A stretch of DNA of 64,000 nucleotides from Colwellia sp. Arc7-635 (GTDB lineage: Bacteria > Pseudomonadota > Gammaproteobacteria > Enterobacterales > Alteromonadaceae), in NCBI RefSeq assembly GCF_003971255.1, contig NZ_CP034660.1, positions 1,426,001 through 1,490,000 of the forward strand, written 5' to 3'. Below the pieces are notes generated by a model, which was given only the letters and a program-made list of their open reading frames with translations, was not told the DNA's origin and searched no databases. Shown here piece after piece: positions 38,334 through 47,293 of the stretch; position 1 is the stretch's first letter; the number at the start of each line of letters is the position of its first letter. The position numbers and the translations under genes were made by a program.

Positions 38334-38418
38334 GCGGTTGTGGCGGAATTGGTAGACGCGTCAGCTTGAGGGGCTGATGACTTAGGTCGTGGGGGTTCAA
38401 GTCCCCCCAACCGCACCA
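38334..38418 (+). tRNA. tRNA-Leu (anticodon GAG)
   Basis: The acceptor arm GCGGTTG (38334-38340) pairs with CAACCGC (38408-38414), followed by discriminator A and an encoded CCA. The anticodon stem TCAGC/GCTGA encloses the loop TTGAGGG with anticodon GAG at 38368-38370. A long variable arm and the T-loop GTTCAAGTC are present, as expected of a class II leucine tRNA. A strong terminator follows. Confidence 0.97.
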
Positions 38419-38442
38419 CTAAAAATATACAAATAAATATCT

Positions 38443-38474
38443 AAAGGCCGATTCGTCATGAATCGGCCTTTTTT
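38443..38474 (+). terminator. Intrinsic terminator after tRNA-Leu
   Basis: AAAGGCCGATTC and GAATCGGCCTTT form a 12-bp perfect stem with a 5-nt loop and a T-tract. The following stretch to 38719 contains no visible gene, integrase or duplicated tRNA end. Confidence 0.95.
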
Positions 38475-38719
38475 GTTTGTTACCCTCCTGAAATAAGGTC
38501 GGCACATTGCATGACTTATTGAATAATATGAACTCTGGATAATGTCATTAGAATCATAGTGAGGTTAAGCTACTGATAGACAGTATCAATGCTTTAACGC
38601 TGAGAATGGGGTAAAAGGGAATGTTGAGCTACTGCTTATCCATAGTTCAGGCTAAATGCTATGTTCAAATGATAACCTAGCCCAATGAATACAAAGTGGA
38701 TATCCGAGCTGATATTTGT

Positions 38720-39478
38720 TTAATCAAAATACAACACGGCAGCTGCAGCTAGCGCCGTCATTATTAGTATTAAAATTTTCATTGTGCGTGCTTCTATCGT
38801 GATCGCAATTTTAACGGCAAGCCAAGCTCCGACAACATTACCTAGCGCTAGCGCCAATCCTGGCTGCCACAAAATTAAGTCCTGATAGATAAAAATAGCC
38901 AGAGAAGCGGCAGTAAAAGCTAGCGTACAGACTAATTTTAATGCGTTAGCTCTTACTAAGTCATAACGAAGTGACCCTGCAAGTGCCAATAGTAAGATAA
39001 AACCGACCCCAGCCTGTATTAATCCGCCATAAAAGCCTGCGGCAAAAAGTATCGGCCAGGAATGTCGAGTGGAGCTGACAAGATTAGGCGCCGTATTAAC
39101 CTCTGGTATTATTAATGCGGGAGCCAATAGCATAATGATAGCCATAGCTATCATTGAGCCAAGTAGTACATATTTGAGGCTTTCAGGTGACATAATCAAT
39201 GCAGTAGCGGCACCAAATATACCGCCTAAGATGGTTAAGCCTATAATGGCAGGTAAATCATGAGTGGGTAATCTGTCATGCTTTTTAAATCCAGCAATGC
39301 CAGAGCATGATTGTAGCAATACGCCAACCCTATTAGTTGCATTAGCAACATCGGCAGGCATACCTAAAACCATTAAAGCCGGAATAGTTAAATTAGAGCC
39401 GCCACCCGCTAATGTGTTGATAATACCTGCAATAAACCCCGTTACTATGAGCAGTAAAATAAACCATAAATCAATCAT
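38720..39478 (-). CDS. TauE/SafE-family membrane permease
   Basis: The 252-residue protein has seven to eight hydrophobic helices and the duplicated TauE/SafE pattern (FIAGIINTLAGGGSNLTIPALMVLG... and GFYGGLIQAGVGFILLLAL). The family exports sulfite, sulfoacetate or other organosulfur anions, or imports small anions. Substrates are rarely predictable from sequence. It is transcribed leftward, 102 bp downstream of dctM, and could be a distal part of the TRAP operon or independent. Confidence 0.85.
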   Translation of the reverse strand: MIDLWFILLLIVTGFIAGIINTLAGGGSNLTIPALMVLGMPADVANATNRVGVLLQSCSGIAGFKKHDRLPTHDLPAIIGLTILGGIFGAATALIMSPESLKYVLLGSMIAMAIIMLLAPALIIPEVNTAPNLVSSTRHSWPILFAAGFYGGLIQAGVGFILLLALAGSLRYDLVRANALKLVCTLAFTAASLAIFIYQDLILWQPGLALALGNVVGAWLAVKIAITIEARTMKILILIMTALAAAAVLYFD

Positions 39479-39580
39479 TAAAAAACTCAGTTGCTGCTTT
39501 AATGTTCATCTTAGGTCCAAAATCATAGTAACGGCCTTATTGAATGTGGTGCTAATAATAAAAGTGTTTTTACCCTTACT

Positions 39581-40861
39581 TTAGTAAAGTATTAAATACT
39601 CTGGTAACAGTAATACCAGCGATAAAACAATTAATTGCATAAGTATAAAAGGAATAACGCCTTTATATATTGTTAAGGTTTTTATTGATTTAGGAGCGAC
39701 TCCCTTCAAGTAAAATAGGCTAAATCCAAAGGGTGGCGTTAAAAATGAGGTTTGCAAATTCATGGTAATAAGAATCGCGAACCAAATTAAGTTAATGTCT
39801 AATGCCATTGCGATCGGCGTTAAAATAGGCACCACTAAGAAAGCTATTTCGATAAAATCGATGAAAAAACCGAGTATGAGTATCGCGACCATGGCTAATA
39901 ATATAAAGGTCCATTTCTCACCAGGAAGTCCTAGAAAAAACTCTTCAACGATATAATCACTACCTGAATAACTAAACACCATTGCAAAAGCCGTTGCACC
40001 AATAAGTACTGCAAAGATCATCGAAGTAACTTTTACTGACTCTTTAGAAACCGCATTAATCATTTTAAATGTAAATTTACCATAAAATGCTGCGAGTACA
40101 ACCGAGCCAATGGCGCCGATTGCTGCTGACTCTGTTGGCGTTGCAATGCCAGCAAAAATGGAACCCAATACCGTTATTATTAATACCATGGGCGGAACAA
40201 TATCTTTCATCGCTTGAGTTAACAGCTCACGCTTACTTTCTGTCACTATCATCGGCGGGCAATACTCAGGCTTTATTTTGCCTAGAATAAGAATGTAGAG
40301 TGTGTAAATAATAATGAGTAAAAAGCCCGGTAACATGGCTGCTTTGAATAAGTCGCCAACCGGAACACCCATCACATCACCCAAAATAATTAAAATAATT
40401 GAAGGTGGAATGATTTGCCCTAAAGTACCAGAAGCACAAATAACGCCAGTGGCGGTAGGTTGATGATAATTATTTTTTAACATCACTGGCAGGGATATAA
40501 CCCCCATAGCGACAACACTTGCTCCAACAACACCAGTAGATGCTGCTAGTAAAGCTCCGACGATAATTGTTGATACGGCAACACCGCCAGCGATACTGCC
40601 AAACAGTTTTGCTGATGACTCTAATAGCTTTTCTGCAAGCCCGGTTTTTTGTAAAACAATGCCCATAAAAATAAACATAGGAATAGCCATCAACGTGGTG
40701 TTTTCCATAATGCTCATAATGCGATAAGGCATAAAGGCGAAAAGATCAGAGCCTAAGCTAATAACACCGACAATAAGCGATATGCCAGCAAAAGTGAAAG
40801 CGACTGAGTAACCAAAAAATAAGCAAATCAACGCGATGGCAAATAAAATTAATCCAGTCAT
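39581..40861 (-). CDS. dctM: TRAP transporter large permease DctM
   Basis: This is the transport channel subunit of a tripartite ATP-independent periplasmic importer, driven by the sodium gradient. The 426-residue protein has 12 or so helices and the family blocks PMFIFMGIVLQKTGLAEKLL, GVICASGTLGQIIPPSI and PTESAAIGAIG. Together with DctQ and DctP it looks like the FcbT3/TakM-type branch linked to monocarboxylate 2-oxo acids rather than C4-dicarboxylates. Its start overlaps the dctQ stop codon by one base. Confidence 0.93.
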   Translation of the reverse strand: MTGLILFAIALICLFFGYSVAFTFAGISLIVGVISLGSDLFAFMPYRIMSIMENTTLMAIPMFIFMGIVLQKTGLAEKLLESSAKLFGSIAGGVAVSTIIVGALLAASTGVVGASVVAMGVISLPVMLKNNYHQPTATGVICASGTLGQIIPPSIILIILGDVMGVPVGDLFKAAMLPGFLLIIIYTLYILILGKIKPEYCPPMIVTESKRELLTQAMKDIVPPMVLIITVLGSIFAGIATPTESAAIGAIGSVVLAAFYGKFTFKMINAVSKESVKVTSMIFAVLIGATAFAMVFSYSGSDYIVEEFFLGLPGEKWTFILLAMVAILILGFFIDFIEIAFLVVPILTPIAMALDINLIWFAILITMNLQTSFLTPPFGFSLFYLKGVAPKSIKTLTIYKGVIPFILMQLIVLSLVLLLPEYLILY

Positions 40862-41379
40862 TATTTACCCTCTACCAAATTTGGCTTACTGATTAATTTT
40901 TGTATTTGAGTTAGCACGACATGGGCAATACAAACAATTAGAAATATTGAAGAAACAGGGATCACACTGCGTATTATCCAGCGATGTGGAAGTCCGCCAG
41001 GGTCACCACTACCTTCGCCAATAGCATAGGCTTCATAAGTATAATTCCAGCTAAAATAGATGAGTAACAAAGCGAATGGCAGTGCTAATACCAGCGAGCC
41101 TATAATGTTAATTATGGCTTTTTTCTGCTCTGATAATTGGTCATAGAATATATCAACCCTTACGTGGGCATCTTCTTTAAGTGAATAACCGATACCAAAC
41201 ATAAACATTGCTGCAAACAAGTGCCACTCAAGCTCTTGCATGCCGATACTGACATCATTAAAAAAGTAACGTAAAACAACGTCATAAAAGACGTTTAGAA
41301 TCATTAATATCATCAGTAAGCTACAAATATTACCGACGACATCAATGAATTTTTTTAAGCGATTAATTAAATTATTCAT
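40861..41379 (-). CDS. dctQ: TRAP transporter small permease DctQ
   Basis: This 172-residue protein has four hydrophobic helices (about residues 15-32, 48-66, 88-110 and 137-158) and the DctQ pattern VFYDVVLRYFFNDVSIGMQELEWHLFA in separate blocks. It pairs with DctM in the membrane. It is translationally coupled to dctM (overlap at 40861), while a 420-bp gap filled by a repeat element separates it from dctP. Confidence 0.92.
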   Translation of the reverse strand: MNNLINRLKKFIDVVGNICSLLMILMILNVFYDVVLRYFFNDVSIGMQELEWHLFAAMFMFGIGYSLKEDAHVRVDIFYDQLSEQKKAIINIIGSLVLALPFALLLIYFSWNYTYEAYAIGEGSGDPGGLPHRWIIRSVIPVSSIFLIVCIAHVVLTQIQKLISKPNLVEGK

Positions 41380-41434
41380 ATTAACTCCACACAGACCTAA
41401 TCAATATGATTAAGCCTGTGCGATTGTGGTTGTG

Positions 41435-41797
41435 TATACCCGTCCCACTTGAGGATGTAATTTCAGAGTTAAGCTAGGACATCAGAGCAAGGCGCGATAC
41501 GTAGATAATGGTTATTCCCTTATCAAGTATGGCACAGCTTTTTTGCTCCAGACAAAAGCTAAGTACATACATCCATGTATGCAACGCAGGGCTGATTTTC
41601 TAGCTTAGCTCCCTAGAGGCAAGCCGATAAAGGGTCATCTGTGGCGTTATTGATTTTGACAATGGAACAACCATTCTCGGCTCTGGCATCCTGCTTCGAT
41701 CTACCTTCACCATCCATGGTTTCGTCTTCAATCAATGCCTTGGTGCTAACCCTTTCTCGACTTGCTGAAACCTGTATCTTCAAGTGGAACGGGTATA
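41435..41797 (+). repeat. Interspersed modular repeat, copy 1 (363 bp), inside the TRAP operon
   Basis: The element starts TATACCCGTCCCACTTGAGG and ends with the inverted counterpart CAAGTGGAACGGGTATA. Internal inverted repeats pair GAGTTAAGCTAGGA with CTAGCTTAGCTCC, and AATGGTTATTCC with GGAACAACCATT, so a long fold-back is possible. It ends two bases before the dctP stop codon. Relative to the other copies it carries a 48-bp insertion at about 41678-41725. Confidence 0.85.
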
Positions 41798-41799
41798 AA

Positions 41800-42873
41800 T
41801 TATTTCGAATCGAAGTTTTCGAGATATGCTCGGTCAGAAAAGTTTGTCCAAGCACGTATTTGTTTTTGATATGTATTTATTGATTCTAAAATTTCTTTAG
41901 TTTTATCATCTTTTGCTGCAAATTCTGTTAACAGATCATCGTTAGCTTTTTTAATGGCTGCCATAACAGGTTTTGGAAAAGAAAGTATTTCAACATGAGG
42001 AAATTCATTTTGAATAGTGGCTAAATTTTTACCACTTTCATGCATAGATTGGGTATACATATCGTAAGCTGCTAGTTTCATTGCGGCGACGAGAATTTTT
42101 TGTAAATCTTCAGGTAGTGACGCATAGGCTTTTTCATTAACCATAAACTGAAGTTCTGTCGCAGGCTCATGCCAACCGGTGTAATAGAAAGGTGCTATTT
42201 TATGAAAGCCCATTCTAAGATCTAACGACGGGCCAACCCACTCTAAAGCATCAATGGTATTTCTTTCGAGTGCGGTATATAGCTCTCCAGGAGGAATGTT
42301 GGTCGGTTTAGCGCCGAGCTTAGCAAGTACTTCACCTGCAAAACCAGGGATGCGCATTTTCAATCCTTTGAGATCTTCAACTGTGTTTATTTTTTTTCTA
42401 AACCAGCCGCCCATTTGATTACCGGTATTACCGCCAGGAAATGACATGATGCCGTATTTGTCATAAACAGACTTCATTAACTCCATGCCACCACCATGGT
42501 AAAACCATGCATACTGTTCAGGTGCTGTCATACCAAAAGGTGTAGTCGTAAAGAACATGGTGTTGAAATCTTTGCCTTTCCAATAATAAGATGCTGAATG
42601 ACCCATTTGATACTGACCATTCTTAACAAAATCAAAAATACCAAAAGCTGATTTATGCTTATTTGCTGAATCAATTCTAATGGTTAAGCGGCCATTAGAC
42701 ATTTCATTAACTAAGCGTGCCATATTCTTCGATGCGTCACCAAAAATTGGAAAGTTAGGCCCCCAAGTTTCCGCTAATTTCCATCGGTATTTTTTGGTGT
42801 CTTCTGCACTTGCAAACATTGAGCATGTAACTGACGCGATGATCAGTAGCTTTACTATTGATTTTTTTAACAT
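41800..42873 (-). CDS. dctP: TRAP transporter substrate-binding protein DctP
   Basis: This periplasmic receptor has 357 residues and a signal peptide (cleavage near FASA-ED, residue 23). The blocks GMTAPEQYAWFYHGGG, LKGLKMRIPGFAGEVLAKLGA split over the hinge, and TALERNTIDALEWVGPSLD match the TakP/FcbT1 subgroup, whose characterised member TakP binds pyruvate and other 2-oxo monocarboxylates. Lactate or pyruvate-like substrates are therefore my best inference. The gene is bracketed by two copies of the interspersed repeat, 2 bp from its stop and 31 bp from its start, which isolates it from dctQM. Confidence 0.92.
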   Translation of the reverse strand: MLKKSIVKLLIIASVTCSMFASAEDTKKYRWKLAETWGPNFPIFGDASKNMARLVNEMSNGRLTIRIDSANKHKSAFGIFDFVKNGQYQMGHSASYYWKGKDFNTMFFTTTPFGMTAPEQYAWFYHGGGMELMKSVYDKYGIMSFPGGNTGNQMGGWFRKKINTVEDLKGLKMRIPGFAGEVLAKLGAKPTNIPPGELYTALERNTIDALEWVGPSLDLRMGFHKIAPFYYTGWHEPATELQFMVNEKAYASLPEDLQKILVAAMKLAAYDMYTQSMHESGKNLATIQNEFPHVEILSFPKPVMAAIKKANDDLLTEFAAKDDKTKEILESINTYQKQIRAWTNFSDRAYLENFDSK

Positions 42874-42904
42874 GTTTACTTTACCCTGTTGTCTATTGGT
42901 AGTT

Positions 42905-43170
42905 TATACCCGTTCCACTTCAATATGCAGTATCAGCGCTAAGCTAGGAATTCAGATCAAGGCGCAATACGCGGATAATGGTCACTCCCTTATCAAGTAT
43001 TGCAACGCAGAACTGACTTTCTAGCATAGTGCCCTGCGGGCAAGCCGATAACGGGTCATCTCCAGCGTTATTGATTTCGATAATAGAATAACTATTCTCT
43101 TCAATCAATGCCTTGGTGCTAACCCGTTATCGACTTGCTGAAATCTGCATATTGAAGTGGAGCGGGTATA
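42905..43170 (+). repeat. Interspersed modular repeat, copy 2 (266 bp), upstream of dctP
   Basis: The ends are TATACCCGTTCCACTTC and GAAGTGGAGCGGGTATA. It lacks the module with TTTTTTGCTCCAGAC found in the other copies. It fills most of the 430-bp region between divergent dctP and the sensor kinase gene, so it sits within both promoter regions. Confidence 0.85.
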
Positions 43171-43303
43171 TAAAACACTACTCTGTGAATGTATGCCTAC
43201 TGTTGCATAATATGCAGCAAGTAAGTATTAGACTTAGCGACTAGGTACTAATACCTAATTACTGATAAAGCATAGAAAGTTACGGCGAGTTTTGCGATGA
43301 TTG

Positions 43304-44767
43304 ATGCTGTTTTTCTTTAATACTAAAAAAGTTGCTGAAATGACACTGTCGTTACGAATGTTTTATATCGCTATAGTCCAGGTCATTTTGACTTCTTTTA
43401 TTATCTATTATTTAGTCACGAGTCAATATCGTGAATTATCAGATATGAACGTTCAAACGCTCGAATCATTCCTCATTGCACAAAAAGAACAAGAACTAAA
43501 AAACTACACCTCTATCGCACTTTCATCTGTTGAACACATGTATAAATTGGCAAAACAGACTGGGCAACCTAACCAGCCCAATCAGCCGAATAAAACTCAT
43601 CAGGCTGCTGTTGCCGATATCTTTGAAAATATGTTGTACAACGCTGACGACGGCTATTTTTTTATCTACGACAATAAAGGTGTTGCCATTGTTCACCCTA
43701 AAGAACCGAACAGGGTCGGAGAAAGTTGGTGGGAGTTAGAAGGTGAAAATGGCGATAAAATCATACAAATTCTTATCGAAAATGCCCATGCAGGTGGCGG
43801 CTTTTATCGGTACAAATGGTATAAACCTTCTGAAAAATTTAAGGCTGATAAGCTAGGCTATTCTGTTTACAGTGAAGAGTGGGAATGGATGTTGGGCACA
43901 GGTGTCTATTTAGATGATGTTTATGCGCAGTTAGATAATTTACATCAAGAAATAGACAACCATATTAATTACACCAAGCAGATAATTTTGATTGTTGCGC
44001 TTTCATCAATCTTTTTTATTTTTTTGTTTGGCATTGCCATGAACTTAAATCATAAGAAAAAAGCAGAAGAAAAAATTAGTGAGCTGGGGCAACGTGTTAT
44101 TGATGTTCAAGAAGAAGAGAATAGGCACATTTCAAGAGAGTTACATGATGGCATTATCCAAACCTTAATTTCGATTAAATATTCTCTTGAAGCAACTGCG
44201 CTATTTCTATTAAAAAACAAACAGGATAAACCCGCACCTTTAATACAAGCGGAAGAAAGCTTAGGTTTTGTAATTCAGGAAGTTAGGCGGATATCCCATC
44301 ATATGCATCCGCAAATATTAGACGAATTAGGTTTGTCATCAGCGATTGAAAGCCTTGCTATCGACTTCTCTAAACAAAGCGATGTACAAATCAATGTCAC
44401 CAAACCGATATTAAGAAAGTTGCTGCCTGACTTTATTAATACAACCCTCTACAGAGTGGTGCAAGAGTCGCTCACTAATATTAAAAAGCATGCTAAAGCT
44501 AACCATGTACTGATTGATATTGCTATACAAGACTCTTGGCTAACCTTGACCATTAAAGATGATGGTTTAGGTTTCGATATCAATGCAATAAGCCAAAAAG
44601 ATAATCATGGTATCGGGCTGAGAAATTTAGCTGAGCGCGTTGAGCATCATTCGGGTAAATTTAATATTATCTCATCAGAGCAGGGCACTGAAATAACGGT
44701 AAATATTCCCATAAGTAGCTTTACAAAGCATTTTCATCATACAACTAAAAAAAGTGAATTAAAATGA
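43304..44767 (+). CDS. sCache-domain sensor histidine kinase (NarX/UhpB-like HisKA_3)
   Basis: The protein has a first membrane helix at about residues 19-40. A periplasmic single-Cache domain follows (DDGYFFIYDNKGVAIVHP; EWEWMLGTGVYLDD), then a second helix at about 225-246. The cytoplasmic part has the HisKA_3 H-box SRELHDGIIQTLISIKYSLE and an HATPase_c domain (DGLGFDI; GIGLRNLAERV). sCache_2 domains commonly bind small carboxylates. It is divergent from the TRAP operon and overlaps its response regulator gene by four bases, so it likely senses the TRAP substrate. The initiator ATG at 43304 lacks a strong ribosome binding site. Confidence 0.9.
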   Translation: MLFFFNTKKVAEMTLSLRMFYIAIVQVILTSFIIYYLVTSQYRELSDMNVQTLESFLIAQKEQELKNYTSIALSSVEHMYKLAKQTGQPNQPNQPNKTHQAAVADIFENMLYNADDGYFFIYDNKGVAIVHPKEPNRVGESWWELEGENGDKIIQILIENAHAGGGFYRYKWYKPSEKFKADKLGYSVYSEEWEWMLGTGVYLDDVYAQLDNLHQEIDNHINYTKQIILIVALSSIFFIFLFGIAMNLNHKKKAEEKISELGQRVIDVQEEENRHISRELHDGIIQTLISIKYSLEATALFLLKNKQDKPAPLIQAEESLGFVIQEVRRISHHMHPQILDELGLSSAIESLAIDFSKQSDVQINVTKPILRKLLPDFINTTLYRVVQESLTNIKKHAKANHVLIDIAIQDSWLTLTIKDDGLGFDINAISQKDNHGIGLRNLAERVEHHSGKFNIISSEQGTEITVNIPISSFTKHFHHTTKKSELK

Positions 44768-45438
44768 ATGTTGATATGGATAGGCGCGAAAAAGAACCAA
44801 GAAAAATAACCGTTTTATTGGTCGATGATCATCCCATGGTTCAAGGAGGGTTAATGGCTTGTCTGGAATATTATGATGACATAGATGTTGTCGGTTTATG
44901 CAGTGATGGTGAAGATGCTCTTGCGAAAGTAAAGTCACTCACACCCAAGGTTATTTTGATGGATGTCAGTATGCCGCGAATGAATGGCATCGACGCAACC
45001 GAGATTATTACCGAGCAGTTCCCCAAGAGCAACGTGTTAATTTTTAGCATGCACGATAGTTCCGAATTTGTGCACAGCGCAATTCAGGCGGGAGCGTGCG
45101 GCTATGTGCTAAAAGACACTTCGTCAGAAGAGGTCTACGAGGCAATAAAAGCGGTGGCAAAAGGCAATAACTATTTTAGTAGCACCATTGCCAAAATGTT
45201 AATTGAAACACCGTTAAAAAGAGAACATGATAAATTAACCACACGGGAACAAGTTATTTTATCCTATGTTGCGCAAGGCTTTTCCAGTAAAGAAATAGCG
45301 AAAAAACTAGATATAAGTTTTCGTACCGTTGATGCGCACCGTCGTAATATAAAGACGAAATTGAATATAGAGTCTCTTGCTGATCTGGTTCGATACGCAA
45401 TTAATCATGGTTTGATCAAGCAAGAAAGTAGTGATTAA
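44764..45438 (+). CDS. NarL/FixJ-family response regulator
   Basis: This 224-residue regulator has a receiver domain with the acidic pair in LLVDDHPMVQGG, phospho-acceptor Asp in ILMDVSMPRMNG and the Lys in YVLKDTSSEEV. The C-terminal LuxR-type helix-turn-helix is LTTREQVILSYVAQGFSSKEIAKKL, given here in family order. Translation is coupled to the kinase (ATGA overlap). The natural target is the divergent dctPQM operon, whose promoter region lies next to repeat copy 2. Confidence 0.92.
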   Translation: MNVDMDRREKEPRKITVLLVDDHPMVQGGLMACLEYYDDIDVVGLCSDGEDALAKVKSLTPKVILMDVSMPRMNGIDATEIITEQFPKSNVLIFSMHDSSEFVHSAIQAGACGYVLKDTSSEEVYEAIKAVAKGNNYFSSTIAKMLIETPLKREHDKLTTREQVILSYVAQGFSSKEIAKKLDISFRTVDAHRRNIKTKLNIESLADLVRYAINHGLIKQESSD

Positions 45439-45786
45439 CATTTTGAATTTAAATGAAAAAAAAGCAGTGTTGCCGTTGGATACTATGCCTGTTCGATGAA
45501 AATAGATGATAGTCGCTAACAACTGAAGATAAGTAAAGTAGCCTAATAAACGGGCTAGCTCTTTTTTATGTGCTAAATCATGCCAAGGCTATGTGCTACA
45601 TAGCCTTAAGCCCCTGGTCACATTGGCTGACAAAACTATACTGTTGAATAGTCATTTGAATTATTCAAGTGAACATCTCAACTTATTGATTAGTAATGTT
45701 TTACTTATATCTAGTCGCTTTATTTTTAACGGCTATTAAGGGCTTGACGTAGCTTTACCATCATCAATATAAGTTCACTGTTGGGA
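45439..45786. other. Intergenic region with two hairpins
   Basis: This 348-bp gap lies between convergent genes. TAGCC/GGCTA with a following CTCTTTTTT (45539-45568) is a plausible terminator for the regulator gene. At 45585-45607 AAGGCTATGT pairs with ACATAGCCTT, a 10-bp perfect stem with a 3-nt loop. No gene is visible. Confidence 0.5.
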
Positions 45787-46578
45787 TTACTTAGGTCGAC
45801 TAAAAGGCATTTTTAGCAACGTGAGCAAATTAGCGTTCTTTTTAGTCGCCGGGTAACTTTTAAGGCCGATATCTAAGTCTTCATCACTTTTTTGCGCCTG
45901 TGATTTATAACTGCCAAACATTCTGTCCCACCAACTAACGCTAAAACCATAGTTACTATTAGTTTCGTTGACAACTTGGCTATGGTGAATACGATGCAAT
46001 ACTTGGGTAATAAGTATGGTGCGAAGGGGCAGCTCTAACCAACGTGGTAGTCGAATATTTGCATGATTGAACAGGGCAAAACCATTAAGGGCAACTTCAA
46101 AGATAATCACTGCAGTAGCGGGCACACCTAATATCAGTACAGCTAAAGCTTTCAATAAAATACTTAAGGCTATTTCAACCGGATGAAAGCGTAAGCCGGT
46201 ACTGGCATCGATATGGCTGTCAGCATGATGAACCTTGTGAAAACGCCATAGCATAGGCACAAGATGAAAAATTCGATGCTGCCAATAAATCATTAAATCT
46301 AATAACAACACACTGAGCGTAATACTGAGCCAGGTCGGTAAGTTAATGATATTAAAAAGGCCTATGCCCTGTGTCGAGGCATATAAGGCGATACCGGCAA
46401 CGCCAATAGGGATTAATAATCGGGCGACGATAGACGATAAAATTAACAGCGAAAAATTGCCTAACCAACGTACAGGTTTCGTTAATTTACTTTTTCGCGC
46501 TGGATAACAGCTTTCCAGCACGAGCATGACCAATAAAATAGTGAAGAATATACTGAGACGAAAACTGGCATCGGTCAT
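45787..46578 (-). CDS. Fatty acid hydroxylase/sterol desaturase superfamily membrane enzyme
   Basis: This 263-residue integral membrane protein carries the di-iron histidine boxes of the superfamily: HRIFH (H101, H105), HKVHH (H114, H117, H118), a lone H172, and HRIHH (H195, H198, H199). Such enzymes hydroxylate or desaturate lipids or related hydrophobic compounds with oxygen. It is the last gene of the leftward cluster and starts one base after the CDP-alcohol phosphatidyltransferase gene, so the two are tightly coupled. This suggests that both act on the same lipid. The product is unknown; bacterial relatives include carotenoid hydroxylases and alkylglycerol-type monooxygenases. Confidence 0.87.
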   Translation of the reverse strand: MTDASFRLSIFFTILLVMLVLESCYPARKSKLTKPVRWLGNFSLLILSSIVARLLIPIGVAGIALYASTQGIGLFNIINLPTWLSITLSVLLLDLMIYWQHRIFHLVPMLWRFHKVHHADSHIDASTGLRFHPVEIALSILLKALAVLILGVPATAVIIFEVALNGFALFNHANIRLPRWLELPLRTILITQVLHRIHHSQVVNETNSNYGFSVSWWDRMFGSYKSQAQKSDEDLDIGLKSYPATKKNANLLTLLKMPFSRPK

Positions 46579-47256
46579 TTATTTATCTGCTCCAGATATT
46601 TCTGTGTCGGTACTTGGACTGGCAACGTCGGCTTGGTCTAGATTGTGCGCTTTTAGCGTGTGATAGCCGCCATAAACTCGTGTAACAATAGTGATGCCAG
46701 CAAGGAAAGCGAAAGCATAAGCGAGTTCAGCAAAATACTGCGGCCATAAACAAAAGGCGACAAATATAAGGATGGTTTCGGTGCCTTCGGTTAAGCCGTT
46801 TAAATAGTAAAAACTTTTGTAAGCGAATTGCGGTTTGTCTAAATTGAATTTTTCTGCCGGAATTGCAAACGCTAAAAAGCTTGAGCCTGTGCCAATAAAT
46901 ACCGCTAATAATACGGCAGCAGCTAAAGCATTTTGTTCAGGATTCGCCAACGCAAAGCCTAATGGTATGGCAGCGTAGAATAAAAAATCTAGACAAATAT
47001 CTAAATAACCACCGGCGCTAGTGCTGTTGTTTTGATGACGAGCTAGCGCCCCGTCTAAACCATCGAGTATGCGGTTTAAAACAATAGCAGTTAAGGCGCA
47101 ATACCATAAATTTAAGGCCAACAAAGGTATAGCTAACATGCCAATGATAAAGCCAAATACCGTTAGTTGATCTGCAGTTACTTGGCGTTCATCTAATAAA
47201 CTCACGATAGGTTGTAATAATGGCTTTATAACGGGGGTGATATATTTATCTAGCAT
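46579..47256 (-). CDS. CDP-alcohol phosphatidyltransferase (YnjF-like)
   Basis: The 225-residue protein has about six helices and a complete CDP-alcohol phosphotransferase motif, D65-x2-D68-G69-x2-A72-R73-x8-G82-x3-D86-x3-D90. The family joins a CDP-activated lipid or alcohol to a second alcohol, as in phospholipid headgroup synthesis. It is not the housekeeping PgsA or PssA by sequence pattern. In E. coli the related ynjF lies beside ynjBCD, and here the gene again follows the three ABC genes, after 108 bp containing a hexanucleotide repeat. The substrates are unknown. Confidence 0.88.
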   Translation of the reverse strand: MLDKYITPVIKPLLQPIVSLLDERQVTADQLTVFGFIIGMLAIPLLALNLWYCALTAIVLNRILDGLDGALARHQNNSTSAGGYLDICLDFLFYAAIPLGFALANPEQNALAAAVLLAVFIGTGSSFLAFAIPAEKFNLDKPQFAYKSFYYLNGLTEGTETILIFVAFCLWPQYFAELAYAFAFLAGITIVTRVYGGYHTLKAHNLDQADVASPSTDTEISGADK

Positions 47257-47293
47257 AGATATTCTTCTTACTTATGTTGTGCTTCTATTGTGT

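Noticed and set aside
38419-38719. Integration site for a mobile element at the tRNA-Leu 3' end
   Set aside because: No integrase, no duplicated tRNA end and no phage genes are visible nearby. Only the synteny change is noted.
41613-41855. Open frame on the minus strand with peptide block RERVSTKALIE
   Set aside because: It lies inside repeat copy 1 and runs past its end into dctP antisense. The same peptide block appears in copy 3, so it is a by-product of the repeat and has no ribosome binding site or codon pattern of a gene.
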